Positions 9,581-17,253 of a stretch of 64,000 bases of DNA are shown one piece after another. The notes beneath the pieces are model-generated. The model was not told the DNA's origin. It saw only the letters and a program-made list of their open reading frames with translations, and made no database searches. Position 1 is the stretch's first letter; each line of letters begins with the position of its first letter. The position numbers and the translations under genes were made by a program. The DNA lies in the NCBI GenBank assembly GCA_031425155.1, contig JANPIV010000068.1, forward strand, positions 59,909 to 123,908, read 5' to 3'. Source of the DNA: M3007 sp031425155 (lineage in GTDB: Bacteria; Bacteroidota; Bacteroidia; Chitinophagales; Saprospiraceae).

Positions 9581-9997
9581 ATGGTAAAAAAGGCATCACA
9601 AAAAATGGGCATTCAGCCCGGAGCCAGAGCAATCCTGATAGATGCACCTGTGGAAGCAGTTGATGCTATGCACCTTCCTGACATTGAAATAAATACGGCA
9701 TTAAACGGCGATTTCGATTATATCCATCTGTTCATAAAAGAGCAGTCCAACTTAAGAGAGCAGTTTCCGGTATTAAAATCACATCTCAAATCAGGTGGTA
9801 TGTTATGGGTTTCCTGGCCCAAAGGGGGGCAACTGGAAACAGACCTGAATATTAAAAACATTATTAAAATTGGATACGATTTTGGTCTGGTAGAAAGCAC
9901 CTCTTTAAGTATTACTGCTATTTGGTCGGGGTTAAAATTCACCCATCCCAAAAAAGGAAAGGAATACCATAATAGTTACGGGCAACTAAAAATTTGA
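9581..9997 (+). CDS. DUF3052-like protein
   Basis: 138 residues, cytoplasmic. The pattern GIQPGARAILIDAP...DFDYIHLFIKEQSNLREQFPVLKSHLKSGGMLWVSWPKG fits the small DUF3052-type proteins, which look like a methyltransferase-related Rossmann fold without the SAM motif. Function unknown. It begins 7 bases after the DinB-like gene and ends 18 bases before the convergent odhB. Confidence 0.65.
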   Translation: MVKKASQKMGIQPGARAILIDAPVEAVDAMHLPDIEINTALNGDFDYIHLFIKEQSNLREQFPVLKSHLKSGGMLWVSWPKGGQLETDLNIKNIIKIGYDFGLVESTSLSITAIWSGLKFTHPKKGKEYHNSYGQLKI

Positions 9998-10015
9998 TTA
10001 ACCAATCAACCAAAC

Positions 10016-11440
10016 CTACAAATCCAGCAGCAGCGTCATCGGGTCTTCCAGCAAATTCTTCACTTTTACCAGGAAAGTCACCGAAGTAGAGCCATCAATC
10101 ACGCGGTGATCGTAGCTCAGGGCCAGGTACATCATCGGGCGGGCTTTGATCTCGCCATTCACCACTATGGGCCGCTCTTTGATGGCGTGCATCCCCAGGA
10201 TAGCACTTTGCGGCTCGTTGATAATTGGCGTGCTCATCAGGCTGCCGAAGATGCCGCCGTTGGTGATGGTAAACGTACCGCCCGTCATTTCTTCCAGGGA
10301 TAATTTACCGTCCCGCGCCTTGGTGGCCAGTTCCTTCAGTTGAAATTCGATGTCACTGAATCGTAGGCTTTCCACGTTGCGGATCGGCGGCACCACCAGT
10401 CCATTTGGCGTACTGATGGCAAAACTAATATCGGCATAATCATGATACACGATGTCGTCGCCATCCAGGCGGGCGTTCACATCGGGCATCTCGAGCAACG
10501 TTTTGGCGCAGGCTTTGGCGAAAATGGACATAAAGCCCAGTTTAATGCCGTATTTTTTGACAAAAGTCTCCTGATATTTTTCTCGCAATTCCATCACCGC
10601 CGTCATATCCACCTCATTGAAAGTGGTCAGCATGGCGGTATTGTTTTTGGCACTCACCAGCCGCTTGGCGATGGTGCGACGCATCCGGCTGAGGCGTTCG
10701 CGGCGGTCATTACGCGTAAATGGAGCGACAGGTTTAGCCGGAGCACTTGTATCGGCAGGTTTAGCCGCCGGAGCTGTTTGAGTGGCGGCAGGCGGTGCGG
10801 GCGGCATTGCCGGTGGTGGCGATGGCGGAGTGGGAGGTGTTTGGACCTTATTTTCTACCGCCTTCTGTGCATCATCTTTGGTAATCCGTCCGTCGCGACC
10901 CGTACCCTGTACATCAGCGGGGGGCAAATTGCCTTCATCCAGTATTTTGGCAGCGGCAGGCGAAGGCGAGCCGGTGGCATAGGTGGGATTCGCGGCCTGG
11001 GCGAATTCTTTGGAAGAGGCGGATACTTCACCCGGCGTACCGGCGGGGCGGGTCGTGTTCTCCACTTTCACTTCACTGCCGGGTGGAGCGGCAGGCACTG
11101 GCGGCGGCGGTGGCGGCACAGCACCGGCTCCTTCACCGGGGTCGGACACCGGGGGGGTAGGTACTTTGATCGTCTCTTCCTTGCCCGGTGCGGCACTATT
11201 ACTATCCGTATCTATTTTGGCATACACCGCGCCCACGGCCAGGTCTTCACCTTCCTGGGCCACCCAGGTGAGTTTTCCCGCAGAATCGGCGGACAATTCC
11301 TGGTTGGCTTTTTCGGTCTCGATTTCGCAGAGCGGCGCATCCATAGCCACGGTGGAGCCATTAGGTTGGAGCCACTTGGAAAAGGTGACGCTGGAGATGG
11401 ATTCGCCCAAATTGGGAATTTTGAGTTCGATGACCGGCAT
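10016..11440 (-). CDS. odhB: Dihydrolipoyllysine-residue succinyltransferase, E2 of 2-oxoglutarate dehydrogenase
   Basis: 474 residues. E2 moves the succinyl group from E1-bound thiamine to CoA through a swinging lipoyl arm in the TCA cycle. The lipoyl domain is at 1-77, with the lipoylated Lys44 in ETEKA. A long Ala/Pro linker (about 80-150) leads to the peripheral subunit-binding domain (SPAAAKILDEGNLPPADVQ). A second Ala/Pro linker precedes the catalytic domain (from about 240), which ends with His445 and Asp449 in SYDHRVIDG. The residues NTAMLTTFNEVDM are typical of succinyl- rather than acetyl-transferases. No E1 gene is adjacent. The alternative name sucB applies. Confidence 0.93.
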   Translation of the reverse strand: MPVIELKIPNLGESISSVTFSKWLQPNGSTVAMDAPLCEIETEKANQELSADSAGKLTWVAQEGEDLAVGAVYAKIDTDSNSAAPGKEETIKVPTPPVSDPGEGAGAVPPPPPPVPAAPPGSEVKVENTTRPAGTPGEVSASSKEFAQAANPTYATGSPSPAAAKILDEGNLPPADVQGTGRDGRITKDDAQKAVENKVQTPPTPPSPPPAMPPAPPAATQTAPAAKPADTSAPAKPVAPFTRNDRRERLSRMRRTIAKRLVSAKNNTAMLTTFNEVDMTAVMELREKYQETFVKKYGIKLGFMSIFAKACAKTLLEMPDVNARLDGDDIVYHDYADISFAISTPNGLVVPPIRNVESLRFSDIEFQLKELATKARDGKLSLEEMTGGTFTITNGGIFGSLMSTPIINEPQSAILGMHAIKERPIVVNGEIKARPMMYLALSYDHRVIDGSTSVTFLVKVKNLLEDPMTLLLDL

Positions 11441-11571
11441 TTTAATTATGAATTATGAATGATGAATTATTGACTGGGAGGGGCGGGCAAAAGTAGATGT
11501 TCCAGCAGAAAAGGATGCACCTTCCGTTGGGGAAAATTGAACAGAAAAAATAGAAGATGGTTGTGTGCATA

Positions 11572-11597
11572 TAGAGACGTTGCATGCAACGTCTCTA
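11572..11597. repeat. 26-bp perfect palindrome overlapping a stop codon
   Basis: Each half is TAGAGACGTTGCA and the centre is TGCA, with no unpaired loop. The last three bases are the stop codon of the gene at 11595. Palindromes of this GAGACGTTGCATGCAACGTCTC type are, from memory, scattered in many bacterial genomes. Confidence 0.8.
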
Positions 11598-12500
11598 CCC
11601 ACGATAGAGAAATTTCAGGATGGCCCCTTCGCCGGTCTTTCCTTCGGTGCTGATGTACAGGTTGCCTTCGGGATCGAAGGAAATGCCTTCGGGCTGCGGC
11701 AGGATGCTCTTATCGAGCCGGGCAGCAAAGCGAATCTGGCCACTGCCATGATCGAGCACGACAATGCGTTTCAGAGAGGTAGAAATAACATAGACATCCT
11801 GGGTAAGGGGATGTACCGCAACGCCGGAGGAACTGAAAAAATGCTGCTTTTTATCCTCCTCATTATACGGAACCTGGGCGTTCACCTCCCGCGGATGGAT
11901 GGTGTACACCGGGTCGGCACTCAATTGGTGCGTACCCAGATCGAAGGCAAAAATGCGGCGGTCCACGTCGTTTTCGGGGTTTTCTTTACAGGCCAGCAAC
12001 AGGACATTACGTCCCGCATCGTAGCCAAGTCCTTCCAGATCATTGTCTTTCTGGAGCATGGTCGGGTATTCCTGCACCTCCGGCGTACCGTTTTGCCAGT
12101 TGCTGATCTCGAATATTACGCCACTACTTTTCAGGCAAAAAATGCGGTCGCCCACCATTTCCACGCCTTCAAAGTCGCCTTTATCCCGAAACGAGACGCG
12201 TTTGGTGATCGCCCCGTCTTTTCGGGTATCCACAAAAAATATGTCTCCCCGTTCGTCGGCGACCGCCAGAAATATGCCCGGCTCGCTGGTCGGGCTGAGG
12301 GCGGATATTTCTTTCAGGTCTTTGGTGGCGAGACTGATCGTCAGCGCAGGCGCTTGGAGGTCATAGGGCAGGGCAGCCGCCGCCGGGACAGAAGTAACTG
12401 GCGGTGGGATAGAGGTGGACTGCTGCCTGCACTGCGCACTGAAGAGCAACAGCACACAAGCACCGCCGATAGACAAAGGGAGAATTCGCGTTAGGTTCAT
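11595..12500 (-). CDS. SdiA-regulated-domain (YjiK-like) lipoprotein
   Basis: 301 residues with a lipoprotein signal (LLLFSAQC). The rest is a beta-propeller of the SdiA-regulated family: EISALSPTSEPGIFLAVADERGDIFFVD, then GDFEGVEMVGDRIF, LEGLGYD and QPEGISFDPEGNLYISTEG. Members are exported; some are thought to act on or bind phosphate-containing or nucleic-acid ligands, but no reaction is established. Its neighbour upstream (41 bases) is a HAD phosphatase. The stop codon lies in a perfect palindrome. Confidence 0.8.
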   Translation of the reverse strand: MNLTRILPLSIGGACVLLLFSAQCRQQSTSIPPPVTSVPAAAALPYDLQAPALTISLATKDLKEISALSPTSEPGIFLAVADERGDIFFVDTRKDGAITKRVSFRDKGDFEGVEMVGDRIFCLKSSGVIFEISNWQNGTPEVQEYPTMLQKDNDLEGLGYDAGRNVLLLACKENPENDVDRRIFAFDLGTHQLSADPVYTIHPREVNAQVPYNEEDKKQHFFSSSGVAVHPLTQDVYVISTSLKRIVVLDHGSGQIRFAARLDKSILPQPEGISFDPEGNLYISTEGKTGEGAILKFLYRG

Positions 12501-12540
12501 ACCTGCAAAGAACGCAGGTTTTCCCCTTGCGGTGTGTCTC

Positions 12541-12981
12541 TTACTCCGAAAAAACCTCTATTTCGTGTGTTTTTACCACTAAGTCGGTAAATTTTCCTTT
12601 GAAACGGGTCGCCCGGACAATATGATTGTCAATCCAATGGTAGTTGCCGCCACGGGGTTTGCCAAACAAAATACCGTGATATTTGAAGCCATGTTTGTCC
12701 AGCCATTTCTCGGTGATCGCGCGGTGCGCTTCGGTCCGGCTGGTGAAAAAATAGACCACATGGCCCTCATCGTACCACTTATTCAGCATTTCCAGGGCAT
12801 CTGGATAGGGTAGCACGGTACCCATCCGCTGTGGTTCCTCATTGGGTACGTCGTCGCAGACGGTGCCGTCAATGTCAATCAGGAAGTTGCGTACGTGCTT
12901 GGGCAACACCGGACTGATGCGCTCGCCTTTTTCATTAAAAATTTCCCGCAGCCCCGGTTCTGTTTGCTCTTGATGATCCAT
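12541..12981 (-). CDS. HAD-superfamily phosphatase-like protein
   Basis: 146 residues from ATG 12981. ATG 13014 and a TTG at 13032 are also in frame; 12981 was chosen because the segment before MDHQEQ has no family character. Motif I is FLIDIDGTV, with nucleophile Asp36 and acid/base Asp38; motif II is FFTSRT. The phosphate-end aspartates near YHWIDNH are in the expected place. Proteins of this size in Bacteroidota are often labelled phosphoheptose isomerase without support. The substrate is unknown. Confidence 0.75.
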   Translation of the reverse strand: MDHQEQTEPGLREIFNEKGERISPVLPKHVRNFLIDIDGTVCDDVPNEEPQRMGTVLPYPDALEMLNKWYDEGHVVYFFTSRTEAHRAITEKWLDKHGFKYHGILFGKPRGGNYHWIDNHIVRATRFKGKFTDLVVKTHEIEVFSE

Positions 12982-13239
12982 AGTTGGTGTAAATTTTACG
13001 CGAAGGTAAGACATTCGGGTCCTTCCGGCCAAAACGTTTTTACTATAGGAGACGAAATAAAACGAAAACGTAACATTTGTTTTCTAAAATCTCTTACCCA
13101 TAAACTATGCCAATGCTGTAAAAAAGACACGAACCCAGGCTGTATGGCCGTATGATCGGAGGCTGCCAATCCTTTGCGCACCTATATTATTGGCCACCTC
13201 TTCTCCGCGCATTTTTTTCAAAATAACGCTGTTTTGTCG

Positions 13240-13274
13240 AAAAAACGGTCATTTTTTAGCAAAAAACGGTCATT
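13240..13274. repeat. 14-bp direct repeat, 21-bp period, upstream of the M16 peptidase
   Basis: AAAAAACGGTCATT occurs at 13240-13253 and 13261-13274. The starts are 21 bases apart, two turns of helix, as in tandem sites for a dimeric DNA-binding protein. The remainder of the gene-free stretch 12982-13490 shows nothing else I can name. Confidence 0.5.
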
Positions 13275-13490
13275 CAGGCTGCCTCCTACCCATCACCCCG
13301 AATAAATGTGGTCGTGGTGTGCTTACCTTTCGTGGTTTTCTGCGCTAAGCTGCCATTACTATTTCTAAGGAGCATAAGGTTATGGTTAAAGTAAAGTAGT
13401 TTGAATAAAATGAATTTACAAAGTACTGACTTTCATGATCTTCTCTCCCGCTCAACAGTGTCCATTATTCAACTTTTATTAAGTCCACAC

Positions 13491-16241
13491 ATGAAAAATT
13501 CCTCCCTTCTTTTTGCCCTTTTGCTGGGCATCGCTTTCGGCCAATCGGCCATTGCGCAGACCGCCCTGCGCCTGCCGCCGGGCATGGAGCGCGTCACTTC
13601 CGCCGAGGGCATCACCGAATACAGCCTGACCAATGGTCTGCACGTGCTGCTGTTTCCCGACCCGTCGAAGCCGATTGTGACGGTCAATATGACTTACAAA
13701 GTCGGCTCGCGCCACGAGGATTACGGCGAAACCGGCATGGCCCACCTGTTGGAGCACCTGGTATTTAAAGGTACGCCCAAACACCCGAATATTCCGCAGG
13801 AACTGACCGAACACGGTGCGCGCCCGAACGGGACCACGTCTTTTGACCGGACCAATTACTTCGAGACCTTCGATGCTACCGAGGAAAACCTGCGCTGGGC
13901 ACTCGATCTGGAATCCGACCGGATGGTCAATTCCTACATTGCCCGCAAGGATTTGGAAAGTGAATTCAGCGTGGTACGCAATGAATATGAGCGCGGCGAA
14001 AACGACCCCGGCAGTGTGCTGTACAAGCGCATTTTGGCGGCAGCCTACAATTTTCATAACTACGGCCACACCACCATCGGCGAAAAATCGGACATTGAAA
14101 AAGCCCCCATCGAGCGTTTGCAGGCTTATTATCATAAATATTATCAGCCCGACAATGCCGTGCTGCTCATTTCCGGCAAAATAGACGAGCAAAAAACGCT
14201 TGATCTGGTGCAGGAATATTTCTCCAAAATCCCCCGCCCGGAGCGGAAACTCGTGCCTACTTATACCGAGGAACCCATTCAGGATGGCGAACGCCAGGTG
14301 ACGCTGCGCCGCGCGGGGGATGTGCAGGTGTTCACCTGTTTTTACCGGGCCGTGCCGGGTGCGCACGCCGATTATGCAGCCATGACCGTGCTGGCCAATC
14401 TGCTCACCGACGAGCCCACGGGCCGCCTGTATAAAGCCTTGGTGGAATCCAAAAAAGCCGTTGCCGTAGGTGGCGGTGCTTCCGGTTATGCCGAGGCGGG
14501 CTGGCTGAGTTTTACCACCGAAGTGAGTCCGGGTGGTTCGCTGGATACCGCTAAAATATTGATGTTGAAGGTATTGGATGATCTGAAAAATAATCCGCCG
14601 ACGGTCGATGAAGTGCAAAAAGCCAAGGAACGTATTCTGAAAAATCAGGAAATGTTCTTCAAACAAACCGAACGCCTGGGGCTGGCTTTGAGCACCTACA
14701 TTGGCACCGGCGACTGGCGGCTGGCCTTTCTGTACCGCGACCGCGTGGAGAAAGTTACCCCGGATGATGTGTTGTCGGTGGCTACGCGCTACCTGAAATC
14801 GGCCAATCGGACGCTCGGCTATTTTCTGCCGGACAAAAGCCCGGACCGTGCCATCATTCCGCAGGCACCCGACGTGGCGGAATTGTTGAAAGACTATAAA
14901 GGCCGTCCGCCAGTGGTGCAGGGAGAGGATTTCGATCCCTCCCCGGAAAATATCGAGCAGCGCACCATTCGCGCTAAACTGGCCAACGGCATGCAGTACG
15001 CCCTGTTGCCAAAAGAAAATAAAGGCGATGCGGTGACGGCTACTTTCAATTTCCGCTTCGGCTCGCTGACCACACTGCGCGGGCAGGGCGTGGCAGGCGA
15101 CTACACGGCTGAAATGCTGGATAAAGGCACGGTGAACAAAAATCGCCAGCAGATCAAAGAAGAACTGAACCGCCTAAAAGCCAGCGTCAACTTTTCCGGC
15201 TCCGGCTCTTTCCTGACGGTGAATGTCGAAACGGACCGCCAGCACCTGGCGGACGTGATCCGGCTGGTAGGTGAAATATTGACCAAACCCGCTTTTCCTG
15301 CCTCGGAATTTGATAAAATGAAAGCCGAAACGCTGGCCGCATTGGAAGAACAAAAATCCGATCCCAATGCCCTGGCCGCCAACACGTACAGCCGGATCAG
15401 TCAGCCAACTTATCCAAAAGACGACCCGCGTTATGTCCGGACTTTCGAGGAAGAAACCGCCGATTTGAAAGCCCTGACCGTGCAGGATGTGCAGAATTTT
15501 TACAAGAAATTCTACGGCGGCACCACGGGCAGCACCGGAGCCATTGTGGGCGATTTTGACAAAAAAGAGGTCGAAAAAGCCTTAAATGACGCCTTTGGCG
15601 GTTGGAAAAGCGCGGGCAAATTCGAGCGTATTGCCAACGACTACACGCCAATAACTGCCAAAACGGAAGCCCTCAATACGCCCGACAAATCCAATGCGGT
15701 GTACGTGGCCGGTTACGGTTTCCCGATGCGCAACGACGACCCCGACTATCCGGCCATCACCATCGGCGGCTACATCCTAGGCGGCGGTTTCCTCAATTCG
15801 CGTCTGGCGACCCGCATTCGCCAGAAGGATGGCCTGAGTTACACCGTGCGCGGCAACTTCTCGGCCAGTTCGCTCGATAAAAACGGGAGTTTCTCGGCCT
15901 TCATGATCTACAATCCGGAAAACGTGGACAAACTCGAAACGGCTTTCCGCGAAGAAATAGAACGCGCCACGAAAGACGGTTTCACCGCCGAAGAACTGGA
16001 CGCCGCCCGCTCCGGCTGGCTCAAATCGCGCAAAGTAGCCCGCACCTCCGACGCGGCTTTGGCCGGTACGCTGCAATCGAACCTGTACGTGGGCCGCACG
16101 ATGGCCTGGGAAAAACAATTAGACGATCACGTGGCCGCGCTGACTTTGCCACAACTGAATGCGGCGATGAAAAAATACCTCGATTATTCGCGCATGATCG
16201 CGGTGAAGGCGGGGGATTTTGGGAAGGCGAAGAAGCCGTAG
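13491..16241 (+). CDS. M16 family zinc metallopeptidase, two-domain, exported
   Basis: 916 residues from ATG 13491, chosen because it starts a clean signal peptide (MKNSSLLFALLLGIAFGQSAIAQ); the in-frame ATG upstream adds 30 unlikely residues. The zinc site is the inverted HxxEH motif of M16 (His85, Glu88, His89 in HLLEH). The downstream third ligand is expected in the ENDPGS region. The second half (from about 500) repeats the fold without HxxEH, the usual inactive M16 half, and contains the SYTVRGNF-type R/Y motif. The two halves form a clam-shell that degrades peptides, here in the periplasm or outside. Monocistronic, with a strong hairpin downstream. Confidence 0.92.
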   Translation: MKNSSLLFALLLGIAFGQSAIAQTALRLPPGMERVTSAEGITEYSLTNGLHVLLFPDPSKPIVTVNMTYKVGSRHEDYGETGMAHLLEHLVFKGTPKHPNIPQELTEHGARPNGTTSFDRTNYFETFDATEENLRWALDLESDRMVNSYIARKDLESEFSVVRNEYERGENDPGSVLYKRILAAAYNFHNYGHTTIGEKSDIEKAPIERLQAYYHKYYQPDNAVLLISGKIDEQKTLDLVQEYFSKIPRPERKLVPTYTEEPIQDGERQVTLRRAGDVQVFTCFYRAVPGAHADYAAMTVLANLLTDEPTGRLYKALVESKKAVAVGGGASGYAEAGWLSFTTEVSPGGSLDTAKILMLKVLDDLKNNPPTVDEVQKAKERILKNQEMFFKQTERLGLALSTYIGTGDWRLAFLYRDRVEKVTPDDVLSVATRYLKSANRTLGYFLPDKSPDRAIIPQAPDVAELLKDYKGRPPVVQGEDFDPSPENIEQRTIRAKLANGMQYALLPKENKGDAVTATFNFRFGSLTTLRGQGVAGDYTAEMLDKGTVNKNRQQIKEELNRLKASVNFSGSGSFLTVNVETDRQHLADVIRLVGEILTKPAFPASEFDKMKAETLAALEEQKSDPNALAANTYSRISQPTYPKDDPRYVRTFEEETADLKALTVQDVQNFYKKFYGGTTGSTGAIVGDFDKKEVEKALNDAFGGWKSAGKFERIANDYTPITAKTEALNTPDKSNAVYVAGYGFPMRNDDPDYPAITIGGYILGGGFLNSRLATRIRQKDGLSYTVRGNFSASSLDKNGSFSAFMIYNPENVDKLETAFREEIERATKDGFTAEELDAARSGWLKSRKVARTSDAALAGTLQSNLYVGRTMAWEKQLDDHVAALTLPQLNAAMKKYLDYSRMIAVKAGDFGKAKKP

Positions 16242-16255
16242 AAAATTGTCTTTTA

Positions 16256-16330
16256 AACACAACAGGCACAAAAGGACACAAAACTGCGCTATGCACTGAT
16301 GTATTCTTTTGTGCCTTTTTTGTGGTTTAG
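16256..16330. repeat. Imperfect inverted repeat of CACAAAAGG-type element
   Basis: The left part reads GGCACAAAAGGACACAAAA and the right part ends in TTCTTTTGTGCCTTTTTTGTGG, so the segment can fold back on itself. The same words recur at 32690-32920, showing a dispersed element. Confidence 0.6.
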
Positions 16331-16342
16331 TCATGCTATTTC

Positions 16343-16392
16343 GAGATTTAGCCGAATATAGGTTTTTATATTGGGCTAAATCTCTGTTTTTT
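16343..16392 (+). terminator. Long hairpin followed by T tract after the M16 gene
   Basis: An 18-bp stem with one mismatch (GAGATTTAGCC... paired with ...GGCTAAATCTC) and a 6-base loop occupies 16343-16384. It is followed by TGTTTTTT. It is about 100 bases beyond the M16 stop codon. Confidence 0.7.
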
Positions 16393-16542
16393 AGACACAT
16401 TTAGCCAAGTATAAAGGTATTGGTCATAATATTAAGTAGTTAAAAAGGTCTGTTCCCACTCAGAAAAACCATCTAGCGCATCATTTATCAGCCGGAGAAA
16501 ATTTGTCAGCACATTGCTCGTTACGTGTAAAAACGAACTAGT

Positions 16543-17160
16543 ATGCCTCACCTGCCTTTTATTCTTCCAAAGTGCTTTCACCCCCTCCTTTCTACAACAT
16601 TTTTGCTGTTTATTATTACAAATACTATTCATGCACAATCGCTTGTGCAGAACTTCTTTGCAGCCCAACAGTATGACGACTATGAAGGCGAAGCGCGCAT
16701 TGCAGCGGTGCGCACACTGGAAAAGAACGATTGGTTTGAAGTAGATAGTCTCTATGAATGGGTGGGACATGGAGATGCCACAGCCCTGCGGCTGAACCGC
16801 CGCGACCTGTCGCCGTATGCAGATGATAGCGGAGAAATAGTATATTGGGTCGCCGATGTGTCGCCCCAATTTCCGGGCGGCCACAAAGCCCTGCAACAAT
16901 ATATGCGCGATGTGGTGGGTGATGTCGTATCCGGGCCGGATGATGAGGTGCAGAATTCCATCTACATCCGCTGCACCATTGCCATTGATGGTAGTATCAC
17001 CGACGTAGCGGAGGCCCAGCCGCATCCCGGCTGGGTTCCCATAGAAATTATTACACAGTGCCTGGATGCGGTGCGCTATATGCCTCGGTGGTCGGCGGGC
17101 GTGTTTAAGGGTAAGGCAGTCAGGGTGGCTGTGCTGGTGGAAGTGGCGCTGAAGGAGTGA
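16543..17160 (+). CDS. Exported TonB C-terminal-domain protein
   Basis: 205 residues with an N-terminal signal (LSTTFLLFIITNTIHAQ). The C-terminal ~95 residues match the TonB-C fold as used in Bacteroidota: PQFPGGHKALQQYM, then SIYIRCTIAIDGSITDVAEAQ and a final VRYMPRWSAGVFKGKAVRV block. There is no N-terminal membrane anchor with a proline-rich spacer, so it is not a classical energy transducer. Such stand-alone domains are common in this phylum and their role is unclear. No TonB partner genes are adjacent. Confidence 0.75.
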   Translation: MPHLPFILPKCFHPLLSTTFLLFIITNTIHAQSLVQNFFAAQQYDDYEGEARIAAVRTLEKNDWFEVDSLYEWVGHGDATALRLNRRDLSPYADDSGEIVYWVADVSPQFPGGHKALQQYMRDVVGDVVSGPDDEVQNSIYIRCTIAIDGSITDVAEAQPHPGWVPIEIITQCLDAVRYMPRWSAGVFKGKAVRVAVLVEVALKE

Positions 17161-17253
17161 GGAAAAAGGCAATGCACTTGCCATTTATTAAAATAGCAAA
17201 AGCTGCATACAGACATGTCACTTTTATTTTACTTTTGGACCATAAAAATACCT

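Noticed and set aside
10442..11458. Long plus-strand frame opposite odhB
   Set aside because: Shadow of the Ala/Pro-rich linker of odhB in another frame; His/Arg/Gly-rich nonsense.
16543..17160. TonB energy transducer
   Set aside because: The C-terminal fold matches, but there is no N-terminal anchor with proline-rich spacer and no ExbB/ExbD nearby.
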